Shown piece after piece: positions 32,501 through 38,906 of a DNA stretch of 64,000 nucleotides (its first letter is position 1; each line of letters opens with the position of its first letter). The notes under the pieces were generated by a model. The model was not told the DNA's origin and searched no databases. It worked only from the letters and a program-made list of their open reading frames with translations. The position numbers and the translations under genes are program-made. The stretch covers positions 1 through 64,000 of the forward strand of contig NZ_BOMZ01000089.1 of NCBI RefSeq assembly GCF_016862455.1. The letters are read 5' to 3'. Origin of the DNA: Actinoplanes utahensis. GTDB lineage: Bacteria; Actinomycetota; Actinomycetes; Mycobacteriales; Micromonosporaceae.

Positions 32501-35419
32501 CGGGACGTACGGCTGGTGGCGACGGTGACCGGGCCGCCGCGACTGGAGGGTTTCGTCGCCGGGCACGACGACCTGGACATCAAGACGACACATGTGCGGG
32601 ACGCCGGCGCGACGGTGCAGCGCGCGCACGGCGGGACGATGATGGCGGGGGCGGCGGGCACCGGCGTGTCCAACCACCACGGCGAGAACCTCGCGGCCGG
32701 GCTCGGCGACATGATCGGCCGCTCCTCGCAGGTGACCAACGCGCAGGGCAGCGGCCAGGCGAGCGTCGACACGCAGATCAGCTCCGGCCGGGGCGTCAAG
32801 GCCCGGCTGAGGTTCCCGGTCACCTTCTCCCTGGTCGTCTTCGACCAGGGCAAGCGGGTCGACTCCGAACTGCTCACCGTGCACGATCATGTGGTGCAGG
32901 ACCGCTGGGCCGACGACCTGCGCCCGCCGCGGACCCGGCCGGGCACGGCGCCGGCCACGTACCGGATCGCCGCGCCGGCCGAGAGCGGGCCGGGCTGGCG
33001 CACCCTCGACGGCCTGCCGCTGCCGCCGCGCTTCAGCGCGGAGGACCTCACCCCGATCACCACCTTGCGGGGTACGGTCGGGCGGCTGCTCGGTGACGCG
33101 GCGAAACGGCTGGCCACCCCCGGGTACGCCGGCGCGCACCAGATCCACCAGAGCCTCACCCCGGAGCTGCTGCTGCCCGCCGTACCCCGGATGCTGACGC
33201 CGGACGGCCTGGAGCTTCCCGCCGTGACCAGCGCGCAGATCTTCGGCCAGCAGGCCAAGGTCACCATCCGGCTGGTCCCCGAGGCGGCCTCGCTCAGCGG
33301 TGTCAGCTCCGGGGTGTTCCGGGAACACGCGCCGCAGCAGACGTCGGGTTACAGCACGGGCACGAACACGATGGTGCAGACCTTGCGGGCGCCGCGGATC
33401 CCGCTGCTCGGGCGAGGGTACGCCGACGACCCCTACCAGGCGCTGGAAGCGGGCGGGCCGGGCATCGCGGCCGGTGACCTGCAGGCGGCCACGGACAGCG
33501 GCAACACCGCCACCGGTGAACTGGGCAACGTGAAACCGGAGAGCCGGTCCGGGCTGATCGACTACCTGAGCCGGGTGGAGGTCACCGTCAGCCTGCCCCG
33601 GACGGCCGGCTTCACCCGGACGGTCAGCGCGGACAGCCCGGTCGTCACGGTGTCGCTACGGATGGGGCTGCACGACGTGCGCACCGCTCTCGACATCGAC
33701 CGGCAGGACGACGGGTTGCGGGCGTCGTTCGAGGCGATCGTGACGAACGAGGCCGACCTGGCCGCGGCAGCCGACGCGTTCGTGAAGGCCGCCGACGACC
33801 TCGACGGTGCCCGCTACGACGCCCACGCCCAGCCGGCCGGCAGCGAGGCCCGTGCGGCGATCGAGGCGCGGATCCCCGGGCTGCTCGAAGCATGGCAGCA
33901 GGCCGGTGGCCGGTGGTGGGCACTGGAGCAACGCCACCACGACCTGCTCGACCGCTTCCGCCACGAGCACCTCGGCGTGGCCGCCTCGGTCGCCGACCCG
34001 GGCAGCCTCGCCCGGCACCTCCGCGACCTCGGAACCGTGGAAGAGGTCCGCCCCGAGGGCGTGCCGTCGCCACCGTCGCCCGCCGAGTCGCTGGCGGATG
34101 TGGAGGTGGGGCCGGAGGGCGTGCCGTCGCCGCCGTCGCCGGCCGGGTCGCTGGCGGATGTGGAGGTGGGGCCGGAGGGCGTGCCGCTGCCGCCGTCGCC
34201 GGCCGGGTCGGTGTGGGACGTGGAGGTGGGGCCGGAGGGCGTGCCGCTGCCGCCGTCGCCGGCCGAGTCGCTGGCGGATGTCGAGGTGGGGCCGGAGGGC
34301 GTGCCGTCGCCGCCGTCGATCACCCGTCTCGATGTGCCGGGTGACGGCTACTGTCAGCTCTACGCGGTGATCGCGACCGATCCGCTGCTGGTGCGCGACC
34401 GCCTCGCCGCGGCCGGGCTCGGCTCACCCGCACTGCACGCCTGGCTCGGCGACCCCGCGGCCGTGCGCGCCCAGGCGACTCTCTGGACCACCAGGACGGT
34501 ACGCGACCAGCGTGGCCTGGTGCCCCGGTCCACCGAACTGGGACAGGCAGCCGATCTGCTGCGCACCCTGGTCGCCGCGCACCTGGACGGGCTCGGTCCG
34601 GACGGCGTACCCGCGCGGGTGCTGGCGCCGTTGCGTGACAGCATGGTCGGCAGAGTGCGGCAGGACGCCGACGGGCTGGACCGGCAGGGCCTTCTGGACC
34701 GGCTGCACGCCGACGGGGTCCGGACCGTCCGCTACGGCCAGGTGCTCCCGGTGTCGTTGCTGCGGGACCGGTACCTCGACGTGCGTACCCGGGAGCTCGC
34801 CGGCGGCGGTGATCCCGCCGTCGCCCGTGCCCACGCCGCATCGGAGGTGCCGCTACGGCCGGGCTCGGACGCGCAGAATCTGGCCGACGACGCCCTCGGC
34901 ATGCAGGACATGCTCGACTATCTGGCCGTACGCGGGGAGAGCCCGGACCTGGGCGGCCTGAGCGACGAGACGCTACGTGACCTGTTCGTGGAGCACTACC
35001 GTGACCCGTCACGGCCGTTGCGTGAGGTGGAGTTCGAGGCTCTGCGGACCGCGGTCGGGCGCTGGGAGAGGTACTGGGGCGACGAGCGGGGGGAGACGTT
35101 CCTGCCGTTGCTGGCGTCCACCCTGGGCGTGCGGTTCCAGATCGAGCAGGGTGATTTCGCGATCACGGGATTCGGTCCGGAGGACGCCCCGCTCCTGACG
35201 GTGCACCGCTCCGGCAACCACTATCAGGCCACGGTTCCGGCCCCGCCGGCGGCCGTGCCGGACCCGGTGATCCGGGCCCGGTACGTGGCGCTGCTGACCG
35301 AACGGTACGTCGCGGCCGGCATGGACCCGGTGGTCGCGGCGGTCCTGGCCGAGGGTACGAAGGCCGGTCCCGGCACCATGACGGCGGAGCTGGGCGGCCT
35401 CAGTACGCCGGCCCCGTGA
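23540..35419 (+). CDS. Giant T7SS effector with metzincin and OTU-like domains
   Basis: About 3959 aa. GTG 23540 has GGAGG at the right distance; 23537 and ATG 23576 are alternatives. Order (residues approximate): WXG-like helices with FVGKTADWLRE (20-155); hydrophobic helices (168-240); Gly/Pro linker (400-720); repeated helical units LELQxRLxxLRGG (790-1400); AP-rich repeats (1428-1480); metzincin motif HEVVHYLGVKD (H1658, E1659, H1662, D1668) with a Met-turn-like GDLMGG (about 1692-1697); a long beta-rich part with recurring modules (1900-3330); coiled-coil; 20-aa repeats (3503-3595); OTU-like protease (GDGYC with D3603 and C3606; GNHYQAT with H3895). No Sec signal, so T7SS export is inferred. 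No plus-strand immunity gene follows, and deubiquitinase-type folds suggest eukaryotic targets. Catalysis is predicted from motifs only. Confidence 0.85.
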   Translation: MAERPGDWSALKMSGDPTPGDPDVLLAVADYMDAMARNAETADTGLGQVVAKSGEGAFVGKTADWLREQVSTEMRGFVAGVKQAFSAAGPAIRSYVSALREAQARADRARNEAAGAAGDEARLATLKADAEAAGADLKRAASTAQQAIRDAAGFITSPKTPKSACDIFWEVFGWITLVITIVAIFIGGPLGLIAFGMNAALAVKAMVDFASGKTNALGLVLGLLGLLGPSTRPLIALGDLVKLTSTAWRNLKAFTGAGVQTLGKGIGDFWRMVSTFSLTTVLRGVGDIAVTLGNTVKVGALAIPKVVSSLDGLAVRGFVTLTNFTLKTVPNAVVRGATALPGFAAGLGRSLKNGAITTGNFLKQEFGGWKWLRIFLPLAGHEIGRFGVAGAFKLGVLGRGLAMKPYAGLAALSGGVRLAEGITTVSIVKPGGTPPGGGIHFSPGGLHLPDLTENSFGGVRAPGGNGVSAVGPDFAGLRGPLATPDLAGLKGPVGLGSRGPLVTPELPGMPRLPGLRPGGGAAFDMPGAVDLGLINKIDTSTLRALDTSVAQVKPHVPGGIGAVTPPSLRIGDLGAGLNRFTGGVDGLAGFASPEIRALNTGDISAVRISDTGVSFNLGAAEKGIIPANLPGGATPTVQVGLAGRADLGGLRAVQHGATPHLPSGTTFGRLDVTSPEISLNRAMGLLADTPPAGRLDAGVPSPAGLPHQPPRPDQAGAQLTHLQALDQLKRAHDTLANASGDALSIARAQKDVRVAESLVRRTADGIRIEQPAMPGPAAVARVDVTPPKPAEPVGEELRLLQDRLVTLRGTDEPSPDLAGLELQLRLERLRSAPEPGPAPGLADLPPVPTHAIDDGVGALEARLAALRGTDEPSPEMIGLDLEHRLHLLRGGDGPTELDPAAFPDVPALSPAEGIARVTAIQRLERLENDLGLARAEQPPAIGGPGRAGEPVRADDAVLQARLDALGRTDGVLNLPDVPRTPPVVPSGGAELTVRLDQLVADARRVDLPRHEWRSISTDVRTAVEQGRHGDAARHLTTLHDRIDRHIVHQRLDDFRTHIDAGHHRAAQLGMDKVTWLEHAVGIERAAAAGRTGELHALLDAYENALSESLTLQRLGDLPDPPSGGAADEGVDRAGAAGDDPGDVRARLDALPDGPARGPGTDSPDLRARLDDLRGGAAPDPELETLELQARLQNLRGGGDFAPGDLPNLPDVPTHSPADDALAKRLAALRDGVPGMSAAEHARWNAEFAHAADEAADLDVLTRYHDRVGTLRRDAGLAEIRDGSGPLPAAEQRAWQDLLARVGDDPTGLDVVHTGYSARIAEFRAETGARIDAALSAPDHTRSLGSRVDEALSGLSPELRARNAAEHTTLSDRLAALRGGDEPTVVDPGPAAPRGGDGPAGPRGTGGDVGALVFPDVPATVVKAPEPPAAAKGDAASPQPPAAPKGDAGSPQPPAAPKSDAGSPQPPAAPKGDAASPEPPRTRPGDEVAQLTAPQRPPVAETTTMPPRDLLGGGRAPEPRVVEVDAERWTPLDDAFRFERAGEADPPKVTRPPAGGERVAVRYQLTAGDQEMLFTLRVHLGGDAAGFADVRAGTLTGVDRFLNAPGYRLPGTDVPIRVSVEFVDDPARAHAHVTVAGPGSATNQATWAAGRPPAAYAHEVVHYLGVKDVQPPPGALLHGPAQPGHVHGDLMGGHDGDGEYVLTPGALAQIADVLAPHFSGSPVPDPVTLVEPGHRAGDFWATGIDIPPKVTETIAPPERIPLQMIDPPEQMPLTSVNPPELVPANSLPGLYHDHPHYLYEVDTIAGVDVLIRQLDESVNAVVRARMDGSWRGDVPILAERAVRAPEIGQALRDDPQSFFTTGGRSFDVRDGAYGWHRVTVEPVADVAAARVVDQSADRAKFDTRADQAGGSKQVVTSGGNGSLGAGVMFPQRLGYGAGGSAEVALARPQESVETTVRLTDSHNVRSGSGSQLVEAPVRFQVTATDVRGPVTGPATTAPPVTAAVAFRSVDDLATATPRTATRIDVAAERTAMLVEHFTPVRILTAGLDLHDGDTPTTGWNRVAEEILTRLAPTKAVVPGTIGAGEARGLFAESSILANLMPALDGPVHPPLITSKHGSHALSLELRAVLPDLLVRADIGRSSFRWQPGLTTGTKTTQISRVGGAISVVPIRWGFAAAFTQFRLFGGFFRSTAATAGQSGMTRAGTEFKDVANVAVEAHFRLTVTSALRETYGSRMPFTDGAVPPMTVDLVVLGRLPQEKITELITGQRTFLPSPLTWHVPPYALTGGRSVTYGLTGFAELHADVTALVRRFEGGFLPKFGSPEATRMGDAQAPNERQVNQSELDRVLSPAGLRQGMPALLTSGLVADLVRTSAFQTRHLVVHVTGRYAGDFTHAGVEKGTGVRHSRVDGTQQKIVAGGQWRAGAAVEGGGVFRLVGKVATALVPSGALELRGRFGRQSGAQLTGQQVRLNGGSPDSQAFGNQLEIRVSVYAYTERLGRDPGSRVKVGRVIRQRFPRPADGQPAPETKQVAHIGDATITRYRLTRQRPVTVLFDNASVTAAPIERPPVLTPRDTGGDPMNVRRATRFDLGTLRDWVDGAPRSDVSDWLSVEAMPGSPFVLKLARDVVEATQLYADRASRTRLGGLRGTGALLEGMPLWAGLLRRFTESEQAGALRTMIEGRWHVDKVAAENDGAAVDLVVSAALTNPEIMPAHGLITTESATAGGVEVDTARTREWQTALRGNVSANLRKPGDSKSTSGGGGLINAGYERLLYSRENRDSGSLSGAIERNLNNRKGRTRSYLVKFDMRVSVGAEVTTDPARYAIIPQAVRTGDWLHHHKSVRRDGVITNAVYLRLPADAVAKLGLLPRLGGDTAGIGAPWTPGPAAELRLLPGHGPGLGLYAFRDTPALTGTMIEAMTAALTRLNPAQRATLEKVLGSLTGAGLDDPMLNRRRLLHLLTPAGIAQHWPAMVDGGASVLHVTPGRMTQHARDVRLVATVTGPPRLEGFVAGHDDLDIKTTHVRDAGATVQRAHGGTMMAGAAGTGVSNHHGENLAAGLGDMIGRSSQVTNAQGSGQASVDTQISSGRGVKARLRFPVTFSLVVFDQGKRVDSELLTVHDHVVQDRWADDLRPPRTRPGTAPATYRIAAPAESGPGWRTLDGLPLPPRFSAEDLTPITTLRGTVGRLLGDAAKRLATPGYAGAHQIHQSLTPELLLPAVPRMLTPDGLELPAVTSAQIFGQQAKVTIRLVPEAASLSGVSSGVFREHAPQQTSGYSTGTNTMVQTLRAPRIPLLGRGYADDPYQALEAGGPGIAAGDLQAATDSGNTATGELGNVKPESRSGLIDYLSRVEVTVSLPRTAGFTRTVSADSPVVTVSLRMGLHDVRTALDIDRQDDGLRASFEAIVTNEADLAAAADAFVKAADDLDGARYDAHAQPAGSEARAAIEARIPGLLEAWQQAGGRWWALEQRHHDLLDRFRHEHLGVAASVADPGSLARHLRDLGTVEEVRPEGVPSPPSPAESLADVEVGPEGVPSPPSPAGSLADVEVGPEGVPLPPSPAGSVWDVEVGPEGVPLPPSPAESLADVEVGPEGVPSPPSITRLDVPGDGYCQLYAVIATDPLLVRDRLAAAGLGSPALHAWLGDPAAVRAQATLWTTRTVRDQRGLVPRSTELGQAADLLRTLVAAHLDGLGPDGVPARVLAPLRDSMVGRVRQDADGLDRQGLLDRLHADGVRTVRYGQVLPVSLLRDRYLDVRTRELAGGGDPAVARAHAASEVPLRPGSDAQNLADDALGMQDMLDYLAVRGESPDLGGLSDETLRDLFVEHYRDPSRPLREVEFEALRTAVGRWERYWGDERGETFLPLLASTLGVRFQIEQGDFAITGFGPEDAPLLTVHRSGNHYQATVPAPPAAVPDPVIRARYVALLTERYVAAGMDPVVAAVLAEGTKAGPGTMTAELGGLSTPAP
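27820..27975 (+). repeat. 39-bp tandem repeat inside the giant gene
   Basis: Three full copies (27842-27880, 27881-27919, 27920-27958) plus partial flanking copies of a 39-base unit encode a 13-aa Pro/Ala repeat (SPQPPAAPKGDAG). One copy has Ser for Gly. It forms a flexible linker between the helical-repeat part and the protease domain. Confidence 0.9.
34042..34320 (+). repeat. 60-bp tandem repeat inside the giant gene
   Basis: About 4.6 copies of a 60-base unit encode a 20-aa linker repeat (EVGPEGVPSPPSPAESLADV). Copies differ at only a few bases, so they were amplified recently. The linker separates the coiled-coil part from the C-terminal OTU-like domain and is likely to vary in copy number between strains. 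Confidence 0.93.
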
Positions 35420-35948
35420 CCCCCTGCTCGCCGAGGATCCGCTGGAGTTCTCGGGTGGCGTAGTGCGCCCGGGACTTCACCGTGCCCGGTGGCACGCCGA
35501 GCGTTCCCGCGACCTCGGTGTGTGTCCGGTCCTGGTAGTGCACCCGGAGCAGCGCCTCCCGGTGCAACGGTGACAGGGTTCGCAGCGCGCCGAACAGCAC
35601 CGCCCGGTCCAGCACCGCCTCGTACGCGTACTCGCCGGGCTCCCAGACCGTCGCGGTGACGTCCTCGTCGACCTCGGTGGGCCGGGCGGCGTGCCGGCGG
35701 GCCCAGTCGATGGCGACGTTGCGGGCGACGCGGGAGAGCCACGCCTCGGGGGAGCGGGCGCCCGCCACCACCGTCAGGTTCCGCCAGGCCCGCAGCAGCG
35801 TCTCCTGGACGATGTCGTCGGCCCGGTCCGGGTCGCCGGGCAACAGGCGGCGCACGTAGCGGCGCAGTCCCGGAGTGCTCTGCGGCACCAGGACCTGTTC
35901 GAACCAGCTTGCGAGATCCTCGCCGGCCGTGGTCGTCATCGCGGACAC
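35400..35948 (-). CDS. ECF-family RNA polymerase sigma factor
   Basis: 182 aa. Region 2 is at about residues 25-90 (YVRRLLPGDPDRADDIVQETLLRAWRN, then WLSRVARNVAIDWARR) and region 4 at 120-170 (LSPLHREALLRVHYQDRTHTEVAGTLGVPPGTVKSRAHYATREL). A GTG at 35948 with GAAAGG, or ATG at 35939, may be the start. No anti-sigma gene is adjacent, since the downstream neighbour is the giant gene on the other strand. The 3' ends of the two genes overlap by 20 bases. It may control the T7SS island, but no cognate promoter was identified. Confidence 0.9.
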   Translation of the reverse strand: MSAMTTTAGEDLASWFEQVLVPQSTPGLRRYVRRLLPGDPDRADDIVQETLLRAWRNLTVVAGARSPEAWLSRVARNVAIDWARRHAARPTEVDEDVTATVWEPGEYAYEAVLDRAVLFGALRTLSPLHREALLRVHYQDRTHTEVAGTLGVPPGTVKSRAHYATRELQRILGEQGVTGPAY

Positions 35949-36079
35949 GCACCTTTCTCGGCCTCAGCCGACTGTGCACTGAGGACGGTCCAGGTGACGT
36001 TATTCGTACGCCGATATGTTGATCTAGGAGGAAAAAGGTATTTTCATGCCGTGTTCACGGATTCGGCATGTGCCGGCCC

Positions 36080-38656
36080 TCAGCGGGCGGCGCCGATCAC
36101 CGGCACGTCGGAAGCCGTCAACCTGAGCAGATCCTCGGTGGACGGCTCGGCCAGATCGGCGACGCGCTGCGCCTGGTGCTCGGTCATCCGCTGGAAGACC
36201 TGCCGCGCGGCCCTGCCGTTGCCGAAACCGTGCGCGCGGTCGAGCGTGGCGAAATAGGCGTGCAGCGCCTCCCGTGCGTCGTCGGACAGCCGGTACTCGT
36301 GCTGCCCGCACTGCGACTCGACGATCGCGGTCAGCTCGGCCGGCTCGTAGTCCTCGAACGTCAGGGTGCGGGAGAAACGGGACGCCAGGCCGGGGTTGGA
36401 GGCCACGAACCGGCTCATCTCCTCGGGGTACCCGGCCACGATCACCACCACGTCGTCGCGATGGTCCTCCATGAGCTTCACCAGGGTGGCGATCGCCTCC
36501 TGGCCGAAGTCGTTGGTGTGCCCGGGCGGCACGAGCGAGTACGCCTCGTCGATGAACAGCACGCCGCCGAGCGCCTTACGGAACACCGCCTGGGTGCGCG
36601 GGCCGGTGTGCCCCACGTACTCGCCCACCATGGAGGTCCGGTCCGCCTCGACCAGGTGGCCGCGTTCCAGCATCCCGAGCGCGGTCAGCAGGCGCCCGTA
36701 GAGCCGGGCCACGGTGGTCTTGCCGGTGCCGGGGTTGCCGGCGAAGACCAGGTGACGGCTCAGCGGCGGCGCGGCGAGCCCGGCATCCTGACGGCGCCGC
36801 ACCGTCTGCATCAGTTTGATCTGCGCGCCCACGTCCTGCTTCACCCGATCCAGGCCGACCAGCGCGTTCAGCTCCGCCAACAGGTCCGGCAGGTCGGACT
36901 GCTCGGCCGTCCGCTCGCCGGTCCGCGGCGCGGGCACCGGCCCACCGGCGCCACCCGAGAGGGCGGGCGACGGCGCGGCGGCGACCGTCTCCGGCCGGAG
37001 CAGGGAGCGAGGTACGCCGGTGAGCCGGATCTCCTCGAAGACCGGTTCGGCGGAGGCGTCCACGTCGACGTCGACCTCGGTGTCCCTGATCCGGCACCGG
37101 ACGATCTTCGGGTCGGCCGCGGCCCCGACGTGGACGGCGGGGAAGGCGCTGCCGGTGAAGACGCAGTCGGTGAACGTGCCACCGCCACTCTCCGCCACGA
37201 ACAGGCTGTTCTTGGCTCCGCCGGTGCAGGAGCTGTCGCGCACCACCGGGGCGGCGCCGGTCCAGACCACGATCCCGGACCCGCCCGCCTCGTGCACGGA
37301 ACAACCGTCCACGGTGCCGCCGCTGTCCTTCTCGAAGACGATGCCCGCGGTGCCGGGACGCTCGATGCGGCAGCCGGTCAGCGCCGCCACCGACCCGCCG
37401 CCGACCTGCACGCCGGCCCGGTCGGTTCCGGCGACGACACAGTCGGTGATCCGCGCCGTCCGGTCCGAGCCGACCGCCACACCGGTGCGGTTGCCGTCGA
37501 ACACCGCACCGTTCACCGTGGCCTCCGCGTGCTCCTCCACGCTGAGGCCGGCGAGACCGCAGTCCCGGACCCGGGCGCCGATCACCTCGACGACGCTCGA
37601 GCCCGCCGCGTGCAGGCCGTGCTCCGCCGAGGGGCCCAGCCAGGCGCCGTCGACGCGGAGCCGTCCGGAGCCGCCGACGTGCACCGCGCTGTAGGCCGAA
37701 GGCCCCACCACCGTCTCCGAGAGGGTCGCCGTGGCCCGGTCGGTGACCAGGACGCCGTTGCCGCCGGAACCACGTACCGTCCCACCGTCGACCGTCACGG
37801 TGGCCTCGCCCTTGCCGACCACCCCGCTCGCGCCGGCCCGGTCGACGTCACACCCGGTCAGGACGACGTCGGCGTTCTCGGCGGCGACGACGGCCGCCCC
37901 GGCCACATCGGTCAGCCGGCAGCCGATGAGCTCCACCCGGGCGGTGCCGGTGACGAGCACACCGTCGGCGCCGCTGTGGTCCATCGCGGAGTCGCGTACG
38001 GTCATCGACGCCGACTCCTCGGCCAGTATCCCGTGCCGGCCCGGCGTGGTGATCGAACCACCGGCCATCTCGACCCGGGCCCGGCCACGCGCCCGCAGAC
38101 CGGAACCGGACACCGGGCCGATCCAGGTGCCGTCCAGCACCAGCCGCGCGGAACCCCCCGCCACCGCCCCGATCCCGTCGATGCCGGTGATCACGCAGTT
38201 CTCCAGCCGGGTGCTGCTGTCGCCGAGGGCGTACAGGCCGGCCAGCCGGGCGCCGGTGAGGCGGCAGTCCCGCAACACCGGGGCGGCGGTTCCGGTGACC
38301 TCGACCCGGCCGTCGCGGAGCTCGCAGCCGGACACTTCGGCGGCGCCACCGGCCACCACCAGCACCGGCTCCGCAGGATCCGTACCGGTGAACACCAGGT
38401 CGACGAGGGCGGCGGCTGCCTCGACGCGGACCGGAGCGGGGCCGCTGAGCCAGACGGTTCCGCGGCCACGCTCGGCGACCAGGCGCACGTCCCGGTCGAT
38501 CGTCAGGTCCTCGTGGTAGCGGCCGGGCGCGATCATCACGGTGTCGCCGGGAGCCGCGGACCGTACGCTCGCCATGATGGTCTGCGCGGCACCCCGCTCG
38601 CCGGGGGCGACCCGCAGATGATCGGTGGCCGTGCCGCCCCGTCGCCCGATCCGCAT
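36080..38656 (-). CDS. Beta-helix protein fused to EccA-like AAA+ ATPase
   Basis: About 858 aa from the ATG at 38656 (GGAG seven bases upstream); the longer frame to 38848 is probably leader. Residues 20-530 are a right-handed parallel beta-helix with regular 22-24 aa coils (patterns such as A.VTVDGGTVRGSGGNGVLVTDRATATLSETVV). Residues 560-840 are a CbxX/CfxQ-type AAA+ module: LVGLDRVKQDVGAQI, Walker A GNPGTGKTT, Walker B GVLFIDEAYSL, VIVAGYPEEM, and arginine finger region SNPGLASRFSRTL. EccA of mycobacterial ESX systems has this same AAA+ domain after a TPR domain; here the TPR is replaced by a solenoid of another kind. Likely a cytosolic chaperone or remodelling factor for the T7SS substrates. 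Confidence 0.88.
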   Translation of the reverse strand: MRIGRRGGTATDHLRVAPGERGAAQTIMASVRSAAPGDTVMIAPGRYHEDLTIDRDVRLVAERGRGTVWLSGPAPVRVEAAAALVDLVFTGTDPAEPVLVVAGGAAEVSGCELRDGRVEVTGTAAPVLRDCRLTGARLAGLYALGDSSTRLENCVITGIDGIGAVAGGSARLVLDGTWIGPVSGSGLRARGRARVEMAGGSITTPGRHGILAEESASMTVRDSAMDHSGADGVLVTGTARVELIGCRLTDVAGAAVVAAENADVVLTGCDVDRAGASGVVGKGEATVTVDGGTVRGSGGNGVLVTDRATATLSETVVGPSAYSAVHVGGSGRLRVDGAWLGPSAEHGLHAAGSSVVEVIGARVRDCGLAGLSVEEHAEATVNGAVFDGNRTGVAVGSDRTARITDCVVAGTDRAGVQVGGGSVAALTGCRIERPGTAGIVFEKDSGGTVDGCSVHEAGGSGIVVWTGAAPVVRDSSCTGGAKNSLFVAESGGGTFTDCVFTGSAFPAVHVGAAADPKIVRCRIRDTEVDVDVDASAEPVFEEIRLTGVPRSLLRPETVAAAPSPALSGGAGGPVPAPRTGERTAEQSDLPDLLAELNALVGLDRVKQDVGAQIKLMQTVRRRQDAGLAAPPLSRHLVFAGNPGTGKTTVARLYGRLLTALGMLERGHLVEADRTSMVGEYVGHTGPRTQAVFRKALGGVLFIDEAYSLVPPGHTNDFGQEAIATLVKLMEDHRDDVVVIVAGYPEEMSRFVASNPGLASRFSRTLTFEDYEPAELTAIVESQCGQHEYRLSDDAREALHAYFATLDRAHGFGNGRAARQVFQRMTEHQAQRVADLAEPSTEDLLRLTASDVPVIGAAR

Positions 38657-38906
38657 CCGCACACTCCTTGCGGGACCCCGCGGGTCCCGGTCGATCCCGT
38701 CCGGCGCAGCGCCGGTGACGTCATAGGTCGGCCGGAGCCGGCACCGCCCGGAACGAATCGGCCGTTCGGCGTGCTCCGGGCCGGAGGACGCTAACACCGG
38801 GACAGGGCCGCCGAGATGTCCGGAGAACGGACACCCCATGAAGATCAAGAGAGCGGATCACCGCGGCCGTCCCGGCGACCGGTGAACGTCCTGGCCGCGG
38901 AGAGGG

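Noticed and set aside
34042..34320. CRISPR-like repeat array
   Set aside because: 60-base head-to-tail units inside an open frame with no spacers between them.
36068..38794. 908-codon plus-strand frame opposite the beta-helix/AAA+ gene
   Set aside because: The minus strand shows perfect AAA+ motifs; this frame has only low-complexity text.
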